Source of the DNA: Bellilinea sp034411135
GTDB taxonomy: Bacteria > Chloroflexota > Anaerolineae > Anaerolineales > Anaerolineaceae
Assembly: GCA_034411135.1 (NCBI GenBank)
Contig: DAOUMN010000021.1
Span: 186,001 to 250,000, forward strand
Length of the DNA stretch: 64,000 nucleotides
Direction: 5' to 3'
This document shows, one piece after another, positions 18,470-26,214 of this stretch (the stretch's first letter is position 1; every line of letters starts with the position of its first letter). A program made the translations under genes and the position numbers. Below the pieces are notes generated by a model, which made no database searches, was not told the DNA's origin, and worked only from the letters and a program-made list of their open reading frames with translations.

Positions 18470-19252
18470 ATGAATGATGAACTGGTCATTCGCAACCTGC
18501 ATGTCAAGATCGAAGACAAGGAAATTCTTAAAGGTTTCAATCTAACTCTGCCCAAGGGCGAAGTCCATGCCATCATGGGTCCGAATGGCACCGGCAAATC
18601 TACCCTGGCTTATACCCTGATGGGACATCCGGCGTATGAAGTGACCGAGGGCGAAGTGATGTTCAAGGGGCAGGATGTGCTTGAGCTTGAGCCGGATGAG
18701 CGCTCTCGTCTGGGTATTTTTCTTGCATTTCAATACCCCGTGGCGATCCCTGGCGTAACGGTGGCGAACTTCCTGCGTACGGCGGTCAACGCCCGCCGGC
18801 GGGCGGAAAATCCGGAGGATAAGGGTGTGCCCATTCCCGAATTTCGCAAACTGCTCAAGGCAAAAATGGATATGCTCAAGGTTGACCACACCTTTGCCGG
18901 ACGGTACTTGAATGATGGTTTCTCGGGCGGCGAGAAAAAACGTGCCGAAATATTGCAGATGGCTGTTTTGCAGCCAGAAATTGCCATTCTGGACGAGACC
19001 GACTCGGGTTTGGACATCGATGCGCTGCGTATTGTTGCTGATGGTGTCAATGCGCTGCGCAGTGACAATATTGGCGTTCTGGTGATTACCCACTACCAGC
19101 GCATCCTAAACTACATCAAACCGGATGTCGTTCACGTGATGATGGACGGTCGTATTGTTGAGACCGGCAACGCAGACCTTGCCTTGCATCTTGAAGAGCA
19201 CGGCTATGATTGGGTGCGGGAAAAAGTGGAAAACGGTACGCTTGCGGCTTAA
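18470..19252 (+). CDS. sufC: Fe-S cluster assembly ATPase SufC
   Basis: Cytoplasmic ABC-type ATPase, 260 aa, driving conformational change of the SufBCD scaffold. Walker A is GPNGTGKST near residue 37; the SufC-specific Q-loop region FLAFQYPVAIPGV, the signature FSGGEKKRAEI and Walker B IAILDETDSGLDIDAL follow. No membrane partner is needed. GAAGGAG precedes the ATG. It is first in sufC-sufB-sufD-(unknown)-sufS-sufU-Rieske, behind a strong promoter and a palindrome that suggests repression. Confidence 0.97.
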   Translation: MNDELVIRNLHVKIEDKEILKGFNLTLPKGEVHAIMGPNGTGKSTLAYTLMGHPAYEVTEGEVMFKGQDVLELEPDERSRLGIFLAFQYPVAIPGVTVANFLRTAVNARRRAENPEDKGVPIPEFRKLLKAKMDMLKVDHTFAGRYLNDGFSGGEKKRAEILQMAVLQPEIAILDETDSGLDIDALRIVADGVNALRSDNIGVLVITHYQRILNYIKPDVVHVMMDGRIVETGNADLALHLEEHGYDWVREKVENGTLAA

Positions 19253-19289
19253 TGGTGAAGGGTAATTTTTTTACGGAGTGGAGGTTATG

Positions 19290-20702
19290 ATGAGTGTTGA
19301 CCCGCAAACGGACTTTTTAGAAGAACTTGGTCAATACCGGTACGGATTTCAGGATCCAGATGTGTCGGTGTTTAAAACCCGCAAGGGTTTGGATGAGGAA
19401 GTTGTTCGGCAAATTTCAGCTATGAAAGGCGAACCGGAGTGGATGCTCCAGTTTCGCTTAAAGGCTTTACAGCACTTCCAGCAGCGCCCCATGCCTGCCT
19501 GGGGGGCGGATCTGTCCAGCTTGAACCTGGATGAGATTGTTTACTATGTTAAACCTGCGGAGATGGCTGGTAAATCGTGGGATGATGTACCTCAGACCAT
19601 CAAGCAAACCTTCGACCGGCTGGGTATACCTGAAGCGGAGCAGAAGTTCCTGGCGGGGGTCGGCGCGCAGTACGAATCCGAAATGGTCTATCACAGCATT
19701 CAGGAGCACCTGGAAAAACAAGGTGTGATTTTTCTGAGCATTGAAGATGGATTGCGTCAGCATCCCGATTTGTTTAAGCAGTATTTTGGCACCGTTATCC
19801 CTATCGAAGATAATAAATTTGCTGCCCTCAACAGTGCCGTTTGGTCGGGTGGATCGTTCGTGTACGTACCCAAAGGCGTTAAAGTTGATTTGCCGTTGCA
19901 AGCTTATTTTCGCTTGAATGTTGCCAATATCGGGCAGTTCGAGCGCACCCTAATCATTGCTGATGAGGGCGCTCAGGTGCACTATGTGGAAGGCTGCACC
20001 GCTCCACAATATACGACGGATTCATTCCATAGTGGTGTGATCGAAATCGTGGTTAAAAAAGGTGCACGGGTGCGGTACACCACCATTCAAAATTGGTCGA
20101 CAAATGTCTACAATCTGGTTACCCAACGGGCTATGGTTGAAGAAAATGGCACCATGGAATGGGTAGATTGCAATTTGGGTTCGAAAGTAACCATGAAGTA
20201 CCCGTCCTGCTACCTGATGGGTCCCGGCGCACACGGCGAAATTCTTTCGATGGCGTTTGCCGGACCCGGACAATGGCAGGATGCAGGTGGTAAAGTCGTT
20301 CATTTTGCACCCCATACCAGCAGCAAAATCACTTCCAAGTCGATCAGTAAGGGCGGCGGACGATCCTCGTACCGTGGCTTGCTCAAAGTTTATAAAGGTG
20401 CGGACGATGTTCGCTCCAATGTGGTATGCGATGCTTTGCTGCTTGATCCTCAATCCCGGTCGGATACTTACCCGTATATCGAAATCGACGAACAGGATGT
20501 GACCATTGGACACGAAGCATCGGTCTCCAAGGTCGGCGAAGAGCAGTTGTTTTACCTGATGAGCCGCGGCTTGAGCGAGGAAGAAGCCACGACTATGGTG
20601 GTTTCTGGCTTCATTGAGCCGCTGGTGAAAGAACTGCCAATGGAGTATGCTGTTGAAATGAATCGCCTGATCCAACTGCAAATGGAAGGTTCGATTGGTT
20701 AA
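19290..20702 (+). CDS. sufB: Fe-S cluster scaffold SufB
   Basis: Scaffold subunit of SufBC2D, 470 aa, the usual size. Typical stretches are YGFQDPDVSVFKTRKGLDEE, GVGAQYESEMVYHSI, VPKGVKVDLPLQAYFRLN, VEGCTAPQY (with the conserved cysteine implicated in persulfide transfer) and FSGVIEIV-like FHSGVIEIVVKKGARVRYTT. The right-handed beta-helix core and the C-terminal ARGFSEEEA-like SRGLSEEEATTMVV region are intact. Of three possible starts, ATG 19290 has the best distance from GGAGTGGAGG. It lies 37 bases after sufC. Confidence 0.97.
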   Translation: MSVDPQTDFLEELGQYRYGFQDPDVSVFKTRKGLDEEVVRQISAMKGEPEWMLQFRLKALQHFQQRPMPAWGADLSSLNLDEIVYYVKPAEMAGKSWDDVPQTIKQTFDRLGIPEAEQKFLAGVGAQYESEMVYHSIQEHLEKQGVIFLSIEDGLRQHPDLFKQYFGTVIPIEDNKFAALNSAVWSGGSFVYVPKGVKVDLPLQAYFRLNVANIGQFERTLIIADEGAQVHYVEGCTAPQYTTDSFHSGVIEIVVKKGARVRYTTIQNWSTNVYNLVTQRAMVEENGTMEWVDCNLGSKVTMKYPSCYLMGPGAHGEILSMAFAGPGQWQDAGGKVVHFAPHTSSKITSKSISKGGGRSSYRGLLKVYKGADDVRSNVVCDALLLDPQSRSDTYPYIEIDEQDVTIGHEASVSKVGEEQLFYLMSRGLSEEEATTMVVSGFIEPLVKELPMEYAVEMNRLIQLQMEGSIG

Positions 20703-20746
20703 TACTCCTGCATCACTCAACTTGCTCTGAAAAGGGATTGAATCCA

Positions 20747-22105
20747 ATGACCAAAGAAACCCCAAAAGTCGTCACCCGCGCTCGCCGTCGAGACGAAACA
20801 GCATTGAAAGAATTCACATTCAGCGAGGACATGGTTCGTGTTAATGGAATAAGCGAGTCGCTGCGCAATTACCGCCTGGAAGCCTGGCGAACTTACTTGT
20901 CTTTGCCCATGCCGACCACGCGCGATGAAGCCTGGCGGCGAACCGATCTGCGCGGCATGGAAGCAGACCGCTTTCGCCTGCCCGAAGCCGATGCTTACCT
21001 CGATCTTGCCCCGCTGCCGGAAACTTTGATGAAACCGATTGCTGATCGGGAACATGGCGGTGAGGTAATCCTCACCCCGGGTGGGGCGCAGGTAACCCTG
21101 GCGCAGGAACTGGCAGAACAGGGTGTGGTGTTTACCGATTTACGCACCGCGGAACAGAAATACCCCTACTTGCTGGAGAAAGTAATCAATCGAGTGGTTA
21201 AGCCAACAGAGGGCAAATTTGCTGCTCTCGCGGCGGCACTGGCGGATAGCGGGGTGTTGTTGTATGTTCCGCGCAATGTTGAAATCATCCAACCGCTGCA
21301 CAGCTTGTTGTGGGCGCCGGGCATTCATCTGGCGCATATTTCGCATATTCTGGTATGGTTAGAAGAAGGCGCCAGTGCCACCTATGTGCATGAGTATGCT
21401 TCTCCCACCGAACAAGGGCAAACCCTGCATGTTGGGCTGGTTGAAGTGCATGTTGGGGCAGGCGGCAATCTGCGCTTTGTTGAACTGCAATCCTGGGGTG
21501 AGAATGTGTGGAACTTTACCCATGAGCGTTCCCAGGTGGCCAGCGATGCGAATCTTGACTGGGTGTTTGGCGCTATTGGCGGACACCTGACAAAAAACTT
21601 CGCCGACCTGGATTTGATTGGTCGGGGCGCGAATGGTCGAATGTCCGGCTTTTATTTCACGGATGGAAAACAACACCTGGATTATGATTCGCAGCAAAAT
21701 CACCTGGCGCCAAATACCACCAGCGACCTGCTTTTCAAAGGCGCACTGATTGACAGCAGCCGGGTTGTGTGGCAGGGGATGATCTACGTTGCTCCAGGAG
21801 CCATGAAAACCGATGGTTATCAAGCCAACAGAAATCTGGTGCTCAGCCGCGCTGCACGGGCTGATTCCATCCCCGGGTTGGAGATCCTGGCGGATGATGT
21901 GCGCTGTACCCACGGTGCAACCGTTGGGAAAATCGATCCCGATCAGGTGTTTTACCTGCAGGCGCGGGGTATCCCCAAAGTGGAAGCCGAGCGTTTGATT
22001 GTGGAAGGCTTTTTCGATCCAATCATGCAGCGCATTCCCTTCGAGGGCGTACGGGAGCGCTTTCAGGAAGCCATTACCAAAAGAATGGAAGTGTATCACG
22101 GCTGA
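20747..22105 (+). CDS. sufD: Fe-S cluster assembly protein SufD
   Basis: Partner of SufB in the SufBC2D scaffold, 452 aa. The N-terminal half is family-typical but variable, with TTRDEAWRRTDLRG. The C-terminal beta-helix half carries HAHVEYHG-type features such as HLDYDSQQNHLAPNTTSDL, GALIDSSRVVWQGMI, KTDGYQANRNLVLS and the SufD signature DDVRCTHGATVGKIDPDQVF. The ATG at 20747 has an AGGGA site at good distance; a TTG nine bases earlier would be too close to it. Third gene of the suf operon, 44 bases after sufB. After it comes a 156-base gap with a strong hairpin. Confidence 0.96.
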   Translation: MTKETPKVVTRARRRDETALKEFTFSEDMVRVNGISESLRNYRLEAWRTYLSLPMPTTRDEAWRRTDLRGMEADRFRLPEADAYLDLAPLPETLMKPIADREHGGEVILTPGGAQVTLAQELAEQGVVFTDLRTAEQKYPYLLEKVINRVVKPTEGKFAALAAALADSGVLLYVPRNVEIIQPLHSLLWAPGIHLAHISHILVWLEEGASATYVHEYASPTEQGQTLHVGLVEVHVGAGGNLRFVELQSWGENVWNFTHERSQVASDANLDWVFGAIGGHLTKNFADLDLIGRGANGRMSGFYFTDGKQHLDYDSQQNHLAPNTTSDLLFKGALIDSSRVVWQGMIYVAPGAMKTDGYQANRNLVLSRAARADSIPGLEILADDVRCTHGATVGKIDPDQVFYLQARGIPKVEAERLIVEGFFDPIMQRIPFEGVRERFQEAITKRMEVYHG

Positions 22106-22140
22106 ATCCAGGCGCATCACCCTAAGGAAGATGGTGGTTG

Positions 22141-22173
22141 CTCCCTTTTCAGTTTGTGCTGCTGGAAAGGGAG
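22141..22173 (+). other. stem-loop between sufD and the next suf-operon gene
   Basis: A 12-bp stem with one T-G mismatch (CTCCCTTTTCAG at 22141-22152 against CTGGAAAGGGAG at 22162-22173) closes a 9-base loop. No T-run follows, so it is not a standard terminator. It may protect or process the upstream sufCBD message, or lower expression of the downstream genes. Confidence 0.5.
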
Positions 22174-22261
22174 ATTACGTTGCAAACGCCCAGCGGCTCG
22201 ACCGGCTTATGATAAAATTAATTGATTTTTCGATAATTTGATTTTGTTGGGAGAACAATTC

Positions 22262-22555
22262 ATGGCAGGAATTCCTTTTATGCATCCCCCTGAGCCTGAA
22301 TCAACTTATGAGGTAGGCGATACGGTTGAAGTGTATTGTGACCATGAAAAAGGAGGGCAGCGGGTGCGCGGATGGTTGAAGGGAATTGTTGTCCAGGTCG
22401 ATCCAAAAATGGTGGCAGTTCAGTTTCGCACCAATGTGTTTCTGACTGATGGTTGGATGGTGCCGGACCACATCCTGTGGTACCCGCAAACTTCGCCGCA
22501 TATTCGCTTCCCTTCCAAGAAAAGCGCCCGGACGGAACTTGCCAATCCGGATTGA
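22262..22555 (+). CDS. small unknown protein in the suf operon, SH3/KOW-like
   Basis: Not recognised; 97 aa, acidic at the start and basic at the end. The segment from about residue 15 to 70 (YEVGDTVEVYCD, VRGWLKGIVVQVDPKMVAVQF, DGWMVPDHILWYPQ) alternates short strands and turns as in SH3-like barrels of the KOW/Tudor type. The basic tail RFPSKKSARTE might contact nucleic acid or an acidic partner. There are no conserved cysteine pairs, so it is unlikely to hold a cluster itself. The ATG has GGGAG at good distance. It lies between sufD and sufS, 39 bases before the latter, so a role in Fe-S assembly or its control is plausible only by position. Confidence 0.7.
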   Translation: MAGIPFMHPPEPESTYEVGDTVEVYCDHEKGGQRVRGWLKGIVVQVDPKMVAVQFRTNVFLTDGWMVPDHILWYPQTSPHIRFPSKKSARTELANPD

Positions 22556-22594
22556 TTGCCCATTACTGCCGTATTGAGATGAACGGATCTAGCC

Positions 22595-23830
22595 ATGCTG
22601 AATGAGAACCTGGATATCCAAAAAATTCGGGCGGATTTTCCCATTTTGACTCGTGAAATAAGCCCAGGCACCCCGCTGATTTACCTCGATTCGACTGCCA
22701 CGTCGCAAAAACCCTGTCAGGTTCTCGAGGCAATGGACGCGTATTACCAGTTCAGCAATGCCAATATTCACCGCGGTGTGCATACCCTGGCGGAGGAAGC
22801 TACTGCTCTTTACGAAGCTGCCCGTGAAAAAATTGCCCGCTTTATCAATGCCCAACAAAGCCAGGAAGTTATCTTCACCCGCAACACAACCGAAGCAATC
22901 AACCTGGTCGCCTTCAGCTGGGGCAGAAAGTACCTCAAAGCGGGCGATCGGGTGATTCTGACCGAAATGGAACATCATTCCAATCTGGTACCATGGCAGA
23001 TTTTGGCACAAGAAAAGGATTTGATACTGGAATTCATCCCGGTTACACCGGATGGTCTGCTCGACCTTGTGGAATACACCCGCCTGCTGGACCTGCAACC
23101 GAAACTGGTTGCATTTACCCAGATGTCGAATGTGCTCGGCACAATCAACCCAACAGCGGAGGTGATCCGCCTGGCGCATCTTGCCGGGGCAAGGGTACTT
23201 GTGGATGGTGCGCAATCGGTACCGCACATTCCGGTGGATGTGCACGCATTAGATGTTGATTTTCTGGCGTTTTCTGCGCATAAGATGCTTGGTCCAACCG
23301 GGATTGGTGCATTATACGGCAAGCAAACCTTGCTGGATGCCATGCCACCCTTTCTCGGCGGGGGGGACATGATCAAACGTGTGATGCTGCGCAGTTTTAC
23401 CACCAACGAACTACCGCATAAATTCGAAGCCGGCACACCGGCAATTGCTGAAGCGATTGGTTTTGGCGCTGCGGTGGATTATCTGGCTGCGATAGGGATG
23501 GAAAACGTGGCAGCCCACGAACAGGTGGTTGTTTCGTATGCATTGGAAGCCTTGAGCGAAGTGGATGGTCTTCAGGTTTTTGGTCCAGCCGCACAACACA
23601 AAGGTGCTGTTACAGCCTTCACGCTGCGCGGCATTCACCCGCATGATATTTCGCAAATTCTGGACAGCCAGGGTATTGCGGTGCGCGCAGGTCATCATTG
23701 TGCGATGCCGCTGCATGAGAAATTCGGTCTGCCTGCCACCACACGGGCAAGTTTCTACCTGTATAACACAAAATCCGAGGTGGATGCGTTGGTTGATGGC
23801 TTGGCAAAAGTAAAAAAGATTTTTGGCTGA
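22595..23830 (+). CDS. sufS: cysteine desulfurase SufS
   Basis: PLP-dependent group II cysteine desulfurase, 411 aa, taking sulfur from cysteine as an enzyme-bound persulfide. Marks are YLDSTATSQKP, the GVHTLAEEAT segment, TRNTTEAINLVAFSWG, HHSNLVPWQ, the PLP lysine in FLAFSAHKMLGPTGIG and the active cysteine in RAGHHCAMPLH close to the C-terminus. No clear ribosome site precedes the ATG, and translation may depend on upstream genes. Followed after 16 bases by sufU, its sulfur acceptor, as in Gram-positive bacteria. Confidence 0.96.
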   Translation: MLNENLDIQKIRADFPILTREISPGTPLIYLDSTATSQKPCQVLEAMDAYYQFSNANIHRGVHTLAEEATALYEAAREKIARFINAQQSQEVIFTRNTTEAINLVAFSWGRKYLKAGDRVILTEMEHHSNLVPWQILAQEKDLILEFIPVTPDGLLDLVEYTRLLDLQPKLVAFTQMSNVLGTINPTAEVIRLAHLAGARVLVDGAQSVPHIPVDVHALDVDFLAFSAHKMLGPTGIGALYGKQTLLDAMPPFLGGGDMIKRVMLRSFTTNELPHKFEAGTPAIAEAIGFGAAVDYLAAIGMENVAAHEQVVVSYALEALSEVDGLQVFGPAAQHKGAVTAFTLRGIHPHDISQILDSQGIAVRAGHHCAMPLHEKFGLPATTRASFYLYNTKSEVDALVDGLAKVKKIFG

Positions 23831-23846
23831 AAGGCAGGCGGTAAAT

Positions 23847-24245
23847 ATGGATGACCTCTATCGGGAAGTCATTATCGAGCGGTATAAGGAGCCGCTATAT
23901 CGTGGTGTTCTCGATCCGCACGATTTCAGTTTTGAAGATGAAAATCCGCTATGTGGCGATCACATCCGTATTGACTTAAGGGTGGATAAGAACCATCGTG
24001 TTGTTGAAGCAGCCTTCAGCGGACATGGCTGTGCAATCTCGCAGGCATCAGCCGACTTGCTGCTGGAGAGCGTAATTGGGAAAACGGTTGACGAAGTCAA
24101 AGAATTGAAAAAACAGGACGTGCTCGACCTGCTGGGCATTGAGCCCAGTCCGGTGCGGTTGAAATGCGCGCTGCTACCGTTGAAAGTTATCAAAGCGGGT
24201 GTGTACGGACTGGGAGAAGCCAGCGATACACTGGCTGAGGAGTGA
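23847..24245 (+). CDS. sufU: sulfur-transfer protein SufU
   Basis: Zinc-dependent sulfurtransferase that accepts persulfide from SufS; 132 aa. The zinc and acceptor residues are visible: Cys36 and Asp38 in NPLCGD, Cys62 in GHGCAISQASADLL, and Cys107 in RLKCALLPLK. The GxxPSPVRLKC loop separates SufU from IscU. The ATG at 23847 has AGGCAGG upstream and lies 16 bases after sufS. An in-frame TTG within sufS was rejected. The stop overlaps the region just before the Rieske gene. Confidence 0.94.
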   Translation: MDDLYREVIIERYKEPLYRGVLDPHDFSFEDENPLCGDHIRIDLRVDKNHRVVEAAFSGHGCAISQASADLLLESVIGKTVDEVKELKKQDVLDLLGIEPSPVRLKCALLPLKVIKAGVYGLGEASDTLAEE

Positions 24246-24250
24246 TTGCA

Positions 24251-24589
24251 ATGCCCCAACCGATTGAATTGAGCGACTATTCATTTTATGTTGTGGCGAA
24301 GGTGGAGGATATTCCGCCGGGGAAACGCATTTTCGTTGAGATTGGCGATTACCCGATTGTGCTGTTCAATATTGCCGGAAAGTTATACGCCATTGGTGAT
24401 GTATGTACCCATGACGACGGTCCGCTTGGGGATGGCGAACTGGACGGGCATCAGATCATTTGCCCGCGGCATGGCGCGCGCTTTGACGTCCGCAACGGGA
24501 AAGTTCTCTCCCTGCCAGCGGTGGTGGATATTCCCACATACCCGGTACGGATCAGCGAGGATGATGTGGAAATTGGAGTGCCTGAATAA
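24251..24589 (+). CDS. Rieske-type [2Fe-2S] ferredoxin
   Basis: A 112-aa soluble Rieske ferredoxin of the NirD/BphF-like class. Cluster ligands are in CTHDDGPL (Cys, His) and CPRHGARFD (Cys, His), separated by 17 residues. No membrane anchor or disulfide cysteines are present, as expected for the soluble low-potential type. The GAGGAG site is within the end of sufU and the ATG at 24251 lies 5 bases after its stop. Last in the suf operon and followed by a strong terminator. It may supply electrons for cluster assembly, or be a sensitive client protein co-expressed with the machinery. The role is inferred from position. Confidence 0.92.
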   Translation: MPQPIELSDYSFYVVAKVEDIPPGKRIFVEIGDYPIVLFNIAGKLYAIGDVCTHDDGPLGDGELDGHQIICPRHGARFDVRNGKVLSLPAVVDIPTYPVRISEDDVEIGVPE

Positions 24590-24609
24590 TAGTTATCACG
24601 TTCTTTATA

Positions 24610-24662
24610 CAACAACCCATCCATCGAAGTTTAACGCACAGAGGGATGGGTTGTTGTTTATT
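24610..24662 (+). terminator. rho-independent terminator of the suf operon
   Basis: Perfect 13-bp stem (CAACAACCCATCC at 24610-24622 with its complement at 24644-24656), a 21-base loop, and a T-rich tail. It overlaps the 3' end of the convergent deacetylase gene. Confidence 0.8.
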
Positions 24663-25320
24663 AACCGTTGTTGGCTGGATGCGAAAAGGTGCCCACCACT
24701 CGCAAAATATCGAAACCTTCGGCGAAGGGGCGTTCACAAATTGCCCCATTGCGAATCAGGGTCGCGCGGGTAATTTCCGGGTCGAAGTAATAACGGTTTT
24801 GGTAAGTGGCATATTGTTGCAGTGCTTTGATCTTCTTTTCTACCGCTGATTCGCTGACCTCGACCAGAAAGCTGGGAAAAAACCCATAGCTGCTGCGAAT
24901 GACGTCGAACCCCAGCACGGTGGTGCCGCGAAAGGCGCGCAGCGCTTCCTCGGTAATGGTGGCATGATCCTGGTGGATGTCAGCTTTCGTATGAACAAAG
25001 ATCAAATCCGGTCTAAACGAACGGTTGATCTGGATCATGTATTCCAAGATCTCCTGGCGGAAATGCGGGAAGCGTCGGGTTTCAAATTGCCCCAAAATGG
25101 ATTTTTCCCGCGGTATGCCCAGCGCTGCCATGGACTGGTAATGTTCCTCGACCAGATTGCTCAATTCGGGGTTTTTCTGGTTGTCGGAAAGCGTAACGCA
25201 AAGAATTTCGGTCTTGTCAGCGATTTGCGCCAACAGCGCACCGCAGCCGATTTCAATGTCGTCCGGGTGGGCGCCAAGGAAAAGAACCCGGCGCCCATAA
25301 AAAATCATATCCTGTCCCAT
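24661..25320 (-). CDS. PIG-L/LmbE-like deacetylase
   Basis: A 219-aa zinc-dependent deacetylase of the LmbE/PIG-L/BshB family. Zinc ligands lie in LGAHPDDIEIGCG (His, Asp) and in DIHQDHATI (His). Members remove acetyl groups from N-acetylglucosamine conjugates, in bacillithiol and mycothiol synthesis, antibiotic tailoring or cell-surface glycans. The gene begins 3 bases after the methyltransferase stop and so forms a two-gene operon with it. A second ATG four codons in has AGGAT close by and is an alternative start. The substrate cannot be told; the methyltransferase partner suggests modification of a sugar nucleotide or glycan. Confidence 0.88.
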   Translation of the reverse strand: MGQDMIFYGRRVLFLGAHPDDIEIGCGALLAQIADKTEILCVTLSDNQKNPELSNLVEEHYQSMAALGIPREKSILGQFETRRFPHFRQEILEYMIQINRSFRPDLIFVHTKADIHQDHATITEEALRAFRGTTVLGFDVIRSSYGFFPSFLVEVSESAVEKKIKALQQYATYQNRYYFDPEITRATLIRNGAICERPFAEGFDILRVVGTFSHPANNG

Positions 25321-25323
25321 AGG

Positions 25324-26124
25324 TTATTTGGTTGCCAGAATGCCGCCGACCACCTTGGTCATTACCAGTTTGCCCTCTTTTTCAATTCGGCGGGTGGCGG
25401 TTTCTTCGATCTGGCTCATGATGCGATTGAAATCTTCCTTGTCCTGGAAGAAGGATTTCCACAATTTCCGGTCCTCGGAAAGTGAAGCACGGGTGTATTC
25501 AATAAACGGCTCAACTGTCTCGAAGGAGAGATGGTTCTCAAAAACGTGCAGTTCGGTCGAAGAAAAAATATTCTTTATGGTGGTGTAGATTTCGCTGGCG
25601 TAACGCGAGCTGCCCGGCATTGGCGGGATGGTTTTCTGGGTGGCTTCGCGGATGATGTCGTAAAACAGTTTTTTATTATCGGGCATAGGACCACTGGTAA
25701 AGAGTACCCCACCAGGTCTCAAAACGCGGTGCATTTCGCGGATGGTGAAGGGAATATCATCCGCGTAATAAATGGCAAAGCAACAGGAAAGTAAATCAAA
25801 ACTATCGGATGGCAGGGTGAAGTCGCGGTTGAAATCCAATTCCATAAATTTAATATTGGCGCCGCGCCGCTCGTTCTCCAATTTGGCTTGATCGAGCAGT
25901 TCCTTATTGACGTCCGCGCCAAGAATTTCCGCAGCACCTTTAAGATGGTCGAAGTAGGAAAAGCATTGTTTTCCTGCCCCACAGCCGACATCCAAAATTT
26001 TCTGTCCTGCTTTGAGCGGCAGGATATCGAGCATCCATTGGTCAATATTTCGGCTGCCGAATTTGGTATGAATATCGATTCGCTTGAGCAAATCTTTGGT
26101 GGTTTCCTGATAATCATATTTCAT
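25324..26124 (-). CDS. class I SAM-dependent methyltransferase
   Basis: A 266-aa Rossmann-fold methyltransferase. Motif I is ILDVGCGAGKQCF, followed by the acidic loop EILGADVN, motif II near FDLLSCCFAIYYADD and motif III around VLRPGGVLFTSGPMP. A long C-terminal helical part (about 170-266) may bind substrate. GGAGAGG precedes the ATG, and a divergent promoter lies at 26159-26186. It forms an operon with the LmbE-like deacetylase. The sequence is not close to UbiE, and no substrate can be named. Confidence 0.88.
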   Translation of the reverse strand: MKYDYQETTKDLLKRIDIHTKFGSRNIDQWMLDILPLKAGQKILDVGCGAGKQCFSYFDHLKGAAEILGADVNKELLDQAKLENERRGANIKFMELDFNRDFTLPSDSFDLLSCCFAIYYADDIPFTIREMHRVLRPGGVLFTSGPMPDNKKLFYDIIREATQKTIPPMPGSSRYASEIYTTIKNIFSSTELHVFENHLSFETVEPFIEYTRASLSEDRKLWKSFFQDKEDFNRIMSQIEETATRRIEKEGKLVMTKVVGGILATK

Positions 26125-26158
26125 TTTTTATCGCCTCTCCGTAGAAAAAGTTGGCATA

Positions 26159-26186
26159 AGTATAACTGATGGGAATAGATTGTCAA
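26159..26186 (-). promoter_or_regulatory. promoter of the methyltransferase-deacetylase operon
   Basis: TTGACA (26181-26186), a 16-base spacer and TATACT (26159-26164) on the minus strand. Its -35 box overlaps that of the divergent promoter at 26180-26207. Confidence 0.75.
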
Positions 26187-26207
26187 GGCGGTTAGAAACG
26201 TTATAAT
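26180..26207 (+). promoter_or_regulatory. promoter of the zinc-ribbon membrane protein gene, leaderless architecture
   Basis: TTGTCA (26180-26185), 16 bases, then TATAAT (26202-26207). The ATG at 26215 is 7 bases after the -10 box and has no ribosome site, so the message probably starts at the start codon. Confidence 0.7.
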
Positions 26208-26214
26208 AATAGTC

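Noticed and set aside
21359..22120. Open frame of 253 codons on the minus strand
   Set aside because: Antisense to sufD; no support from motifs or spacing.
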